Part shown: positions 1 to 6,129 of the stretch, one piece after another
Layout: each line of letters begins with the position of its first letter
Numbering within the stretch: the stretch's first letter is position 1
NCBI GenBank assembly: GCA_028293095.1
Contig: JAQGPK010000104.1
Location: 1-6,164, forward strand
Origin: Chlamydiia bacterium
GTDB lineage: Bacteria > Chlamydiota > Chlamydiia > Chlamydiales > FEN-1388
DNA: 6,164 nt
Direction: 5' to 3'
The notes under the pieces: generated by a model
What the model saw: the letters and a program-made list of their open reading frames with translations, nothing else
What the model was told of the DNA's origin: nothing
The model's database searches: none
Program-made: the position numbers and the translations under genes

Positions 1-36
1 GGTAAATAAAACAAAAAAAGTAATCCATTTTTTCAT
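1..36 (-). CDS. N-terminal fragment of a putative exported protein (cut by window edge)
   Basis: Only the first 12 codons are inside the window; they read MKKWITFFVLFT. Two lysines followed by a run of hydrophobic and aromatic residues is the usual beginning of a Sec signal peptide (n-region, then start of the h-region), so the product is probably exported or a lipoprotein, although an N-terminal membrane helix would look the same. The start is supported by a GAGG Shine-Dalgarno sequence seven bases upstream. It lies 110 bp downstream of the large orphan gene on the same strand, with no convincing terminator between them, so both read-through from that gene and a separate promoter are possible. 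Nothing can be said about function; the cleavage site and the mature protein are outside the window. Confidence 0.6.
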   Translation of the reverse strand, partial: MKKWITFFVLFT

Positions 37-43
37 ACTAGTG

Positions 44-47
44 CCTC
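44..47 (-). promoter_or_regulatory. Shine-Dalgarno site for the gene at the left edge
   Basis: On the minus strand GAGG sits seven bases before the ATG at 34-36. It is what makes the 12-codon fragment credible as a real gene start rather than a chance ATG in AT-rich DNA. Confidence 0.55.
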
Positions 48-91
48 AAAATTTATTTTTAATAGTCTCTTAGGTAGACTTTACTGAATAA

Positions 92-121
92 ATTTTAGCT
101 GCATAGCTATGTTTCGAGCAA
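92..121 (-). promoter_or_regulatory. Possible sigma-70-type promoter for the left-edge gene
   Basis: Minus strand: TTGCTC (116-121) as a weak -35, an 18-bp spacer, then TAAAAT (92-97), a five-of-six match to the -10 consensus. Transcription would start near 85, giving a leader of about 50 nt before the ATG at 36. The spacer from 37 to 146 is AT-rich throughout, so chance matches are likely. The same spacer carries two 12-bp words twice each: AATAAATTTTAG at 87-98 and 139-150, and TTATTTTTAATA at 53-64 and 131-142. The 139-150 copy overlaps the stop codon of the upstream gene. No strong hairpin with a U-tract was found here. Confidence 0.22.
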
Positions 122-146
122 TGTAAATCATTATTTTTAATAAATT

Positions 147-3100
147 TTAGATCTCTGTGGTTTTGCTTATTTCGTCATGTAGTTTCTGATAGGTAGGATC
201 TTGACCACCTTTAGGAAAGAGGCCCAGTTTCAACGCATCTTCTAAAATGGCGTCACAGGGGACAAAAGCATATCCAAATTTACCACTATCTGTTTTTAAT
301 TGTTCTGTTTCTAAAAGAATTGTATCCCGTAGCGCTCTTAAGTTATTCTGTGGGATATTTTTTATGAGTAGATTAATGGCGCTTGTGGGAAGAATGGAGT
401 CCCGCAAGTCTTTGGAAAGGTCTCGAATTTTCAAGAGATCATCCGTGTAGACATCCGTTATGAGCATTTTGAGGTAACTGATCATTCCGTTTTGATGATC
501 ACTTGTTATCGTGACTTTACCGGCTTTTTCAATTTCGTCCAGTACCCCTGTAATTTCATCAATATTTTGCTGCTTTTTTTTGGGAGACTGATTGCTATTT
601 TGAATCGCTTCTTTACAAATATCTAGCATCTTAGAGAGCTCTTTCACTTGAGTATCATTCCATTTACCAGTGCTATCAAGTGTCCATTTTGTAGAGCTAT
701 GTATAGGGTCTGTTATCTTTATAAATGAGAGTATTTTATCGATTGATTGGGTAGCTTTATCGGTCTTCTGAACCTCAGCGGTTAACCCTTTTTGAGTATC
801 TTTAGCTCTTTTTGCATTAAGAAATTTTTTGATTGCAGCGAGAGTATTTGGTTTTGTAAGGTCTGTAACCAAGCTGTCAAAACGTTGCTTGATGTCTTCT
901 GTTTGAGTTAAGAGATCGATCAAAAGATCAAAATAGGGAAACATTTCTGCATACAGTCCATAACAGGTAGGTGAAAGTACTTTTTTAAGATCGGTTGCAA
1001 AGTCCTCAAGCTTTTTTAAGGTCGTCTCTTCCAGCGTGCCATTTTGTAGATCACCTTGTAGAGTGTTCTTTACTGAATCGCATTGCACTGTAAACTCTTT
1101 TACAAGCTCAGTTTTGATAATAGATGACATAGGCGTGTTTTTTAGACATTGAAGTCCAGTATCGAGAAGCGTACATTTTTTACTATACGCCGTTTGGTCC
1201 CATATGGCCGGCGCATCTTCTAGTCCTGTGAGCTTGGCGAGATTTTCTTCACAGCGCTTGACGTAGCATGCAGCGTTATCTGCCCGTTCAATGAGCGCTC
1301 TCTGTTCGCTAGGATCAAGCGCAGGAAAAAGTCCCTTTTCAAGGAGAAGGATGTAGTCTGCTTCCGCTGCATCTTTTAGAATACCTTCAGGACCATCAAA
1401 GAGCTCTTTGTATTGTTCTTTAATGTCGTCTGGTAGCTTTTTAAACCCATCTGATTGATAGAGTGCTTTGATGCAGTTAGAGATGAGCTCGCCACATTGA
1501 GGTCTGATTTCACCACCTTCACTATAAACCTTAATGTACTCCTTGAGCTGCTGCAACTCCTGTGGAAAGTTTCCTAAATCACAGTGGGGATCCAGCTTAT
1601 TCCTGATTTCTTCCACTACTTCGTCAAGAGCTTCGCTGAGTTGCCTTTCCATCTTCACATCTAGTGACATATATTTTTTAGGAAAAGGCGGAAGTTTCAA
1701 AAGATCTGACTCTGTAAGATGTGTTTTTTTGTGACTTTGAAGGTCTTTGAAAATTTGTTTTGCGAGTTCTTGTGGGAGTTTTCGGAGTAATTGCTCTTTA
1801 CTTCCACCTGCTCGCATCTCGTTAGTATATGTAAGCCCGCTGATATGAGTTCGAAGGTCCTCTGCTGTTTTTGGAGAAAAATTTCGCCATAAAGCATGAT
1901 GGCCTTCAGAGCCTGCGCGCTCCTTTTCAGCTAAAGCCTCGCCTTGACACTCCTCTAAAAGCCACTCTTTGACATCTTCATGTAAAGGTTCCTTACTTTG
2001 CGCAAGGCCCAAGAGAAAGGAGCGAGTGGGAAGGTTAATCTTATCATTAAAGATTTGGAAGTGATTGTGATTTCCAGTTGATGCCGGTCTTCCAAATCCG
2101 AGTACTCTGTCATTATCAAAAAGCGCAAGCTGCCATTTGACCTCAAGAGCTTTTTGAAGGGAGGCGTCGCTTTCAACAGGGTATCCTGTAGTATCCTGTG
2201 CATTATTTCTAACACTCGTTTTGCTATTAATAGTACCTGACAGATAGAGGTTGACAAGCTCAGAAAAATTTTGGACTATTTTCCATTTTCCATTCTTTGC
2301 TAGATACTCCCAGGATTTTTCTTCGCATTTAAGGTATTCAATATGGGGGATGGGCAGAGCCATGGCATTTGATTTGTGAAGATCCCAAGCAGCAAGAAGT
2401 CCTTGCATAATTGTCTTTTTTTGAAAATCCTTTGCATCTAGTCTGGCGATAATTGCAGCTGCAAGTTTTGGGTGTTCCACGAGAACTTCAGCACTGATTC
2501 CCCGCTCCACAAGTGGCTGGACAATCAAGGCGTGTGACCCTTCTAGCCGGGTAGGTGGAAGGTGGGGCTCTCTCTTTTGAGCTACAGAAATAGGGCCTTT
2601 GAGGGTGGCTTGAATGGAGGGAGAGATAGCTTCTGGAAAATGAAATTGCTCACAGACACTGCCAGCAATAGCATCAAGTCCGCCTTCTTGTCTTTTGACA
2701 GCAGCTCCCTCTTTTTTTTGCACGGCAACTGGATTCATTGAAGTGTAGGTCATTAAGACTATAGGCAATTTCGTGTTTGCAAGTATGGGAAGTTCTTGAT
2801 TAATTTTTTCGATTTCCTTTTCAATACTTGCTAACTTTTTTTCAAGAAGTGGAAGCTCTTTTTGCTTAAGGGCCAGTTGCTTTTCTTGAAGATCCTGCTG
2901 TTCAATTTTGTAGTCTTTGAGCTCTTCTTCATCGCTTTTTTGCTGAGTCTGGAGCTCTCTGATCTTTTGAAAATCAATCGATTCGTGTGTTTCTTTTGTA
3001 AGAGCTTGGATGGCATTTTTTGAGGTTTCTATCTTTTTGCATAAACCATCTATTTTTACCTGTAGAGGAGCTATTTTTTTTATGGCCATGTAAGTATCAA

Positions 3101-3560
3101 GTCGGATTGATTTCATGATTTCTTTTTCAACTTCAACTTGGGTTACTTTAAATTTTTGCAATTTATTTTGTAGTTTCTGAATGTTCTCTTTTAGATTTTC
3201 AGGTGCATTTAATACTTCTTGTATGCGTGCTTGTGCAGATTTTGCAGAACCGATGTGCGCTGCTCTCTGTATTACTGTTTTGCCTTTTTCTGCTTGCTTG
3301 ATTTTTTGAAGCAGATTTTCGGCAGAGGATGCAATTTTTTTGTTAGTGGGATGGGAGGCGTCTGCAGTTGCTTTGGTTTTAATGTTACTAAGGACATTTT
3401 TTAATTTTTTGAGTGTTTTTGATTGACTCGCAATTGATCCAAAAGAATCATTGATGATTTGTAAATATTTAGCCTGTTTTTCATGATCTGCTTCATTGAC
3501 TTGAGGGGAGAGAGCTTGAAGCTTTGTAAAATCGATATCTTCAGGTCTAATAAAAGTCAT
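147..3560 (-). CDS. Large orphan coiled-coil protein with a possible atypical kinase-like middle region
   Basis: A 1137-residue protein that I do not recognise. No signal peptide or membrane helix is visible, so it is cytoplasmic or exported by a route without a cleaved leader. Residues 1-119 are helical and lysine-rich. Residues about 120-258 form a long charged coiled coil dense in K, E, Q and L. Residues about 340-540 hold a more globular part: SHALIVQPL (342-350), AAWDLHKSN (390-398, a D-x-H-x-x-N motif), WQLALFDNDR (476-485) and LPTRSFLLGL (510-519). This order resembles the catalytic loop and metal-binding acidic motif of PI3/PI4-kinase- or HipA-like folds; that is inference. Residues 560-1137 are helical, with weak repeats around GLFP at 743-746 and 1113-1116. 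The start is well bounded: an in-frame TGA lies two codons upstream (3564-3566) and the next Met is residue 149. The only Shine-Dalgarno is a close-set GGTGA (3564-3568). It is transcribed divergently from the 245-residue gene. A host-directed effector or a structural protein are both open. Confidence 0.9.
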   Translation of the reverse strand: MTFIRPEDIDFTKLQALSPQVNEADHEKQAKYLQIINDSFGSIASQSKTLKKLKNVLSNIKTKATADASHPTNKKIASSAENLLQKIKQAEKGKTVIQRAAHIGSAKSAQARIQEVLNAPENLKENIQKLQNKLQKFKVTQVEVEKEIMKSIRLDTYMAIKKIAPLQVKIDGLCKKIETSKNAIQALTKETHESIDFQKIRELQTQQKSDEEELKDYKIEQQDLQEKQLALKQKELPLLEKKLASIEKEIEKINQELPILANTKLPIVLMTYTSMNPVAVQKKEGAAVKRQEGGLDAIAGSVCEQFHFPEAISPSIQATLKGPISVAQKREPHLPPTRLEGSHALIVQPLVERGISAEVLVEHPKLAAAIIARLDAKDFQKKTIMQGLLAAWDLHKSNAMALPIPHIEYLKCEEKSWEYLAKNGKWKIVQNFSELVNLYLSGTINSKTSVRNNAQDTTGYPVESDASLQKALEVKWQLALFDNDRVLGFGRPASTGNHNHFQIFNDKINLPTRSFLLGLAQSKEPLHEDVKEWLLEECQGEALAEKERAGSEGHHALWRNFSPKTAEDLRTHISGLTYTNEMRAGGSKEQLLRKLPQELAKQIFKDLQSHKKTHLTESDLLKLPPFPKKYMSLDVKMERQLSEALDEVVEEIRNKLDPHCDLGNFPQELQQLKEYIKVYSEGGEIRPQCGELISNCIKALYQSDGFKKLPDDIKEQYKELFDGPEGILKDAAEADYILLLEKGLFPALDPSEQRALIERADNAACYVKRCEENLAKLTGLEDAPAIWDQTAYSKKCTLLDTGLQCLKNTPMSSIIKTELVKEFTVQCDSVKNTLQGDLQNGTLEETTLKKLEDFATDLKKVLSPTCYGLYAEMFPYFDLLIDLLTQTEDIKQRFDSLVTDLTKPNTLAAIKKFLNAKRAKDTQKGLTAEVQKTDKATQSIDKILSFIKITDPIHSSTKWTLDSTGKWNDTQVKELSKMLDICKEAIQNSNQSPKKKQQNIDEITGVLDEIEKAGKVTITSDHQNGMISYLKMLITDVYTDDLLKIRDLSKDLRDSILPTSAINLLIKNIPQNNLRALRDTILLETEQLKTDSGKFGYAFVPCDAILEDALKLGLFPKGGQDPTYQKLHDEISKTTEI
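2181..2200. repeat. 10-bp tandem duplication inside the large orphan gene
   Basis: GTATCCTGTA is followed at once by GTATCCTGTG: two adjacent copies matching at nine of ten positions. On the coding strand they encode QDTTGYP (residues 455-461), between the D-x-H-x-x-N and D-N-D motifs. The unit is not a multiple of three, so gain or loss of one copy would shift the frame. Confidence 0.6.
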
Positions 3561-3577
3561 AAATCACCGTATTTAAT

Positions 3578-3611
3578 AATTTATTTTATAAATATGGAAA
3601 ATTTATTTTAT
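3578..3611. repeat. 12-bp direct repeat at 22-bp periodicity
   Basis: AATTTATTTTAT occurs at 3578-3589 and again at 3600-3611, perfectly matched and starting 22 bp apart, close to two helical turns. It lies 17 bp upstream of the large gene's start codon, in its expected leader or promoter. It could be a paired protein-binding site on one DNA face, or only low-complexity AT sequence. Confidence 0.35.
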
Positions 3612-3673
3612 TTGCAATTGTTATTATTTTATTATGTTTTGTTGTATTATAGTTGCATTATTCATAAATATAT

Positions 3674-3678
3674 AAGGA
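3674..3678 (+). promoter_or_regulatory. Shine-Dalgarno site that fixes the start of the 245-residue gene
   Basis: AAGGA lies eight bases before the ATG at 3687. The same frame stays open upstream to an ATG at 3483, but neither that ATG nor the one at 3594 has such a site. The longer reading would translate the AT-rich spacer and overlap the divergent gene. Confidence 0.75.
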
Positions 3679-3686
3679 TAGACCAT

Positions 3687-4424
3687 ATGACTTCAGTTTT
3701 AGAGAAGTTTAGAAGCATGACAATAAGCAGCTCCTTAGCACAAGATCAAGTGATGGCCCCAACAGTAAAAATTACTAGGCATCACTTGGTTCCTACTGTA
3801 AAACTTCATGTAACGTTACTGGGGAAAAAGAAACGACTAGATATTTTTAAATTAAACGGGGGAATGTCAGGGCCATCGGCATCTGCTAAAGATGAATTAG
3901 ATAACTCAGAGAAGATTAATACATACATCGCTGAATTAATGAAGGTGATTACAAAACAAAGCAAGGAAATAGCCGAACTAAAAAATACAATTAATCAGTT
4001 GTCGGTAACTATTGAAAAATACGAAGGATGTACTAGTCGCGAATCAAGCGTGAGTAGGCTCTCTGAAATCAGCGTAAGTCGCGAACAGACTGAGCGTAAA
4101 CATAATAGATTGACTACAGAAGAGCTCGAAGATCAAGAAGATCTTGCAAATATCGAGTCAGAGATGGAAGAGTATGAGCGCAAAATCAGTGCTTTGACAC
4201 AAACTATAGTGCAGTTAAAAGCAGAAAAGCGTGGTCAAGAAGAAGAAATTGAGAACTTTTCAGCGATTATATCGCAGAAAGTAGAAGAGGCAGAAAAGTC
4301 TAAACGAGAAGTTGTAAAACTTGCGGTGAAAGTTCAGCGTCTGAATAAACTGATCATTTGTGGGATGGTTGCAGCAGTTGCCTATGTGGCAATGCCGTAT
4401 GTTGCATATTCTTTTACAAAATAA
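3687..4424 (+). CDS. Tail-anchored coiled-coil protein with a SNARE-like layout
   Basis: A 245-residue protein that I do not recognise. Residues 1-66 are Ser/Thr-rich then basic, with PTVK twice (25-28, 36-39) and KKKR at 47-50. Residues about 70-112 form a first coiled coil. A serine-rich linker repeats SRE and SVSR (117-133). A second, longer coil runs from about 144 to 220 and leads straight into a hydrophobic segment at 222-242 (starts LIICGMVAA) with only three residues after it, so the protein is probably tail-anchored with the coil on the cytosolic side or, if exported, facing the host. The a/d heptads from M160 to L219 are regular: M160, Y163, I167, L170, I174, L177, K181, Q184, I188, F191, I195, K198, A202, S205, V209, L212, V216, L219. 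It is transcribed away from the large orphan and converges on groEL. An inclusion-membrane-type protein is possible but unproven; the typical bilobed hydrophobic domain is absent. Confidence 0.85.
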   Translation: MTSVLEKFRSMTISSSLAQDQVMAPTVKITRHHLVPTVKLHVTLLGKKKRLDIFKLNGGMSGPSASAKDELDNSEKINTYIAELMKVITKQSKEIAELKNTINQLSVTIEKYEGCTSRESSVSRLSEISVSREQTERKHNRLTTEELEDQEDLANIESEMEEYERKISALTQTIVQLKAEKRGQEEEIENFSAIISQKVEEAEKSKREVVKLAVKVQRLNKLIICGMVAAVAYVAMPYVAYSFTK

Positions 4425-4434
4425 ATCTACATAG

Positions 4435-4471
4435 AAAAAAGACTAGGGACTGCTTTCGAGACAGTCCCTAG
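4435..4471 (-). terminator. Intrinsic terminator of the groES-groEL operon
   Basis: CTAGGGACTG (4443-4452) pairs perfectly with CAGTCCCTAG (4462-4471): a 10-bp stem with a nine-base loop. Read on the minus strand the stem is followed by TC and then six T (4440-4435), the expected U-tract. It begins 8 bp after the groEL stop codon. On the plus strand the hairpin is also downstream of the 245-residue gene, but no T-run follows it there, so it should act mainly for groEL. Confidence 0.88.
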
Positions 4472-4479
4472 AAATTGAA

Positions 4480-6108
4480 TTAGTAGTCCATGCCGCCAGT
4501 TGGCTGCATAGCACCTGCTTTTTCATCTTGAGGAGCATCAGCAATGATGGCCTCTGTAGTTAAGAGCATTGAGGCGACTGAAACTGCATTTTCAAGCGCG
4601 CAACGAACAACTTTCATCGGATCTAAGATGCCGGTTTTAATCATGTCGACAAACTTATCTTCACGTGCATCATAGCCATTGTTATCCTTCTGCTTTTCAA
4701 CTTCTTGAAGAATAAGAGCGCCCTCTTTACCAGCATTTTCTGCAATCTGGCGAAGTGGTGCAGAAATTGCACGCATAATAATTTTGGCACCCGTTCTCTC
4801 ATCACCTTCAAGCTTTTCAGCAAGGGCAGCTACTACAGGAAGGCAGCGGATAAAGGCAACGCCACCACCAGGTAGAATTCCCTCTTCGATGGCAGCAGCT
4901 GTTGCATGCTGAGCATCATCTACACGATCTTTTTTCTCTTTCATCTCAATTTCAGTAGCAGCTCCTACGCGGATAACAGCAATACCACCTGCAAGCTTTG
5001 CAAGTCGCTCTTGGAGTTTTTCACGTTCGTAGTCAGAGGTTACATCTTGAATTTGCTGCTTGATCTGACCGATACGTGATTGGATCTCTCCTTTATCACC
5101 AGCGCCTTCAACAAGGGTTGTGGTATCTTTATTGATGATCGCTTTCTTCACGCGGCCTAGCATGTCGAGTGTCACTGTGTCGAGCTTAATACCGATCTCT
5201 TCACTAATGAAATCACCACCTGTGAGAATAGCAATATCTTGTAGAAGCGCTTTTCTGCGATCGCCAAAGCCTGGTGCTTTGACAGCTGCAATCTTAAGGC
5301 CTGCGCGGAGGCGATTGATTACAAGTGTTGCAAGTGCTTCTCCGTCGATATCTTCTGCGATAATAAGGAGTGGTTTGCCACTTTCAGCAACAGCTTGAAG
5401 AATTGGGACAATTTCTTTGATGCCGGAGATCTTCTTCTCAGAAACAAGGACGTAGGCATCTTCGAGAATACACTCTTGTGTTTCTGGATTTGTCATGAAG
5501 TAGGCAGAAAGATAGCCCCTGTCAAAATGCATCCCTTCGACGATGTCAAGAGTTGTTGTAAAGCCTTTACCTTCTTCGACAGTGATCGATCCTTCTTTTC
5601 CAACGCGCTCAAATGCGGTTGCAATGATCTCTCCAATCTCTGTGTCATTGTTTGCAGAGACTGTGGCTACTTGTGCGATCTCTTTTTTGTCTTGAATCTT
5701 TTTCGCACGCTTGGAAAGCTCTTCAACAATTGCCTTGGTTGCCTTTTCCATCCCTCGCTTAAGATCCATAGGGTTTGCACCGGCTGCAACGTTTTTAAGG
5801 CCTTCTGCATAAATTGCTTCAGCAAGGACTGTCGCGGTTGTTGTTCCATCACCTGCTTTATCAGCAGTTTTGCTGGCAACTTCCTTGACCATCTGAGCGC
5901 CCATGTTCTCGAACTTATCTTCAAGCTCGATCTCTTTCGCAACAGTCACGCCATCTTTTGTAATGTGAGGTGCGCCATAGCTTTTATCGATGATGACGTT
6001 ACGTCCCTTTGGACCCAGTGTTGTTTTTACAGCGGCTGCAAGGAGCTGCACACCCTTTAAAATTCTATTTCTTGCATCTTCTCTAAATTTGATATTCTTT
6101 GCTGCCAT
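4480..6108 (-). CDS. groEL: 60-kDa chaperonin GroEL (chlamydial GroEL1 type)
   Basis: The ATP-driven folding chaperone of the cytosol: two stacked seven-subunit rings enclose unfolded proteins under a GroES lid. At 542 residues it has full family length and keeps E. coli numbering. The N-terminal equatorial part has TLGPKGRNV (30-38), D52 in KDGVTV, and the ATP-binding DGTTTATVLA (87-96) with D87. Catalytic D398 is in RVDDAQHAT, followed by the chaperonin signature AAIEEGILPGGG (405-416). The apical domain has SAYFMTNPETQECILEDA (201-218), very like chlamydial Hsp60. The tail is short and ends GGMDY, without a long GGM repeat. AAGGA seven bases before the ATG supports the start. It follows groES by 21 bp and ends at a strong terminator. 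Chlamydiota often carry extra, divergent GroEL copies; linkage to groES and intact ATPase residues mark this as the functional housekeeping copy. HrcA/CIRCE control would lie upstream of groES, outside the window. Confidence 0.99.
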   Translation of the reverse strand: MAAKNIKFREDARNRILKGVQLLAAAVKTTLGPKGRNVIIDKSYGAPHITKDGVTVAKEIELEDKFENMGAQMVKEVASKTADKAGDGTTTATVLAEAIYAEGLKNVAAGANPMDLKRGMEKATKAIVEELSKRAKKIQDKKEIAQVATVSANNDTEIGEIIATAFERVGKEGSITVEEGKGFTTTLDIVEGMHFDRGYLSAYFMTNPETQECILEDAYVLVSEKKISGIKEIVPILQAVAESGKPLLIIAEDIDGEALATLVINRLRAGLKIAAVKAPGFGDRRKALLQDIAILTGGDFISEEIGIKLDTVTLDMLGRVKKAIINKDTTTLVEGAGDKGEIQSRIGQIKQQIQDVTSDYEREKLQERLAKLAGGIAVIRVGAATEIEMKEKKDRVDDAQHATAAAIEEGILPGGGVAFIRCLPVVAALAEKLEGDERTGAKIIMRAISAPLRQIAENAGKEGALILQEVEKQKDNNGYDAREDKFVDMIKTGILDPMKVVRCALENAVSVASMLLTTEAIIADAPQDEKAGAMQPTGGMDY

Positions 6109-6115
6109 AGTCTTT

Positions 6116-6120
6116 TCCTT
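6116..6120 (-). promoter_or_regulatory. Shine-Dalgarno site of groEL
   Basis: AAGGA on the minus strand, seven bases before the groEL ATG, within the 21-bp gap after groES. It supports independent initiation of groEL translation on the shared mRNA. Confidence 0.8.
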
Positions 6121-6129
6121 AAAAATTGC

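Larger units (their letters stand above)
3561..3686. promoter_or_regulatory. Divergent AT-rich control region between the two orphan genes
   Basis: This 126-bp spacer has 21 G or C bases, about 17%, far below the flanking genes. On the minus strand 3646-3651 reads TATAAT, a perfect -10 hexamer; it would give the large gene a leader of about 80 nt, but its -35 region is poor (TTATAT or TATATA). On the plus strand 3645-3650 reads TATTAT, a fair -10 for the 245-residue gene with a start near 3657 and a leader of about 30 nt. The two -10 candidates overlap, so the genes could compete for polymerase. A second minus-strand option is TTGCAA (3612-3617), 17 bp, TATTTA (3589-3594). In DNA this AT-rich none of these is secure; that divergent transcription starts within the spacer is much safer. 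Confidence 0.45.

Noticed and set aside
64..80. AGTCT...AGACT inverted repeat as a terminator for the large orphan
   Set aside because: Only a 5-bp stem with a 7-base loop and no T-run after it on the minus strand. The nearby TAGCT-GCAT-AGCTA hairpin (97-110) is equally weak.
415..981. Apparent W/GKW repeat in the large orphan (residues 415-439 and 957-981)
   Set aside because: Only GKW and a following E-L are shared; the similarity is not extended enough to call a repeat, and the DNA positions quoted do not form one block.
1955..2257. 100-codon minus-strand open frame overlapping the large orphan in another frame
   Set aside because: The large orphan reads continuously through this region with sensible composition; the alternative frame has no ribosome binding site and no recognisable features.
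3483..3686. 68-residue N-terminal extension of the plus-strand gene, with a hydrophobic stretch that would add a second membrane segment (possible start ATG at 3483 or 3594)
   Set aside because: The extension translates the very AT-rich spacer, where chance F, L, Y and I codons look like a membrane helix. Neither upstream ATG has a ribosome binding site, the 3483 start overlaps the divergent gene by 78 bp, and ATG 3687 has an AAGGA at ideal spacing.
5120..5398. 92-codon plus-strand open frame within groEL
   Set aside because: Lies wholly within conserved groEL coding sequence on the opposite strand; no start signal or recognisable product.
5395..6060. 221-codon open frame on the plus strand opposite groEL, rich in Cys and Phe
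   Set aside because: It is the antisense shadow of a conserved, certain gene. The odd Cys/Phe composition follows from reading GroEL codons backwards, and no Shine-Dalgarno supports it.
4480..6108. Possibility that this GroEL is one of the divergent extra chlamydial paralogues
   Set aside because: It is directly linked to groES, has full length, keeps D52, D87 and D398 and the signature sequence, and ends in GGM-type residues, all as in the housekeeping copy.
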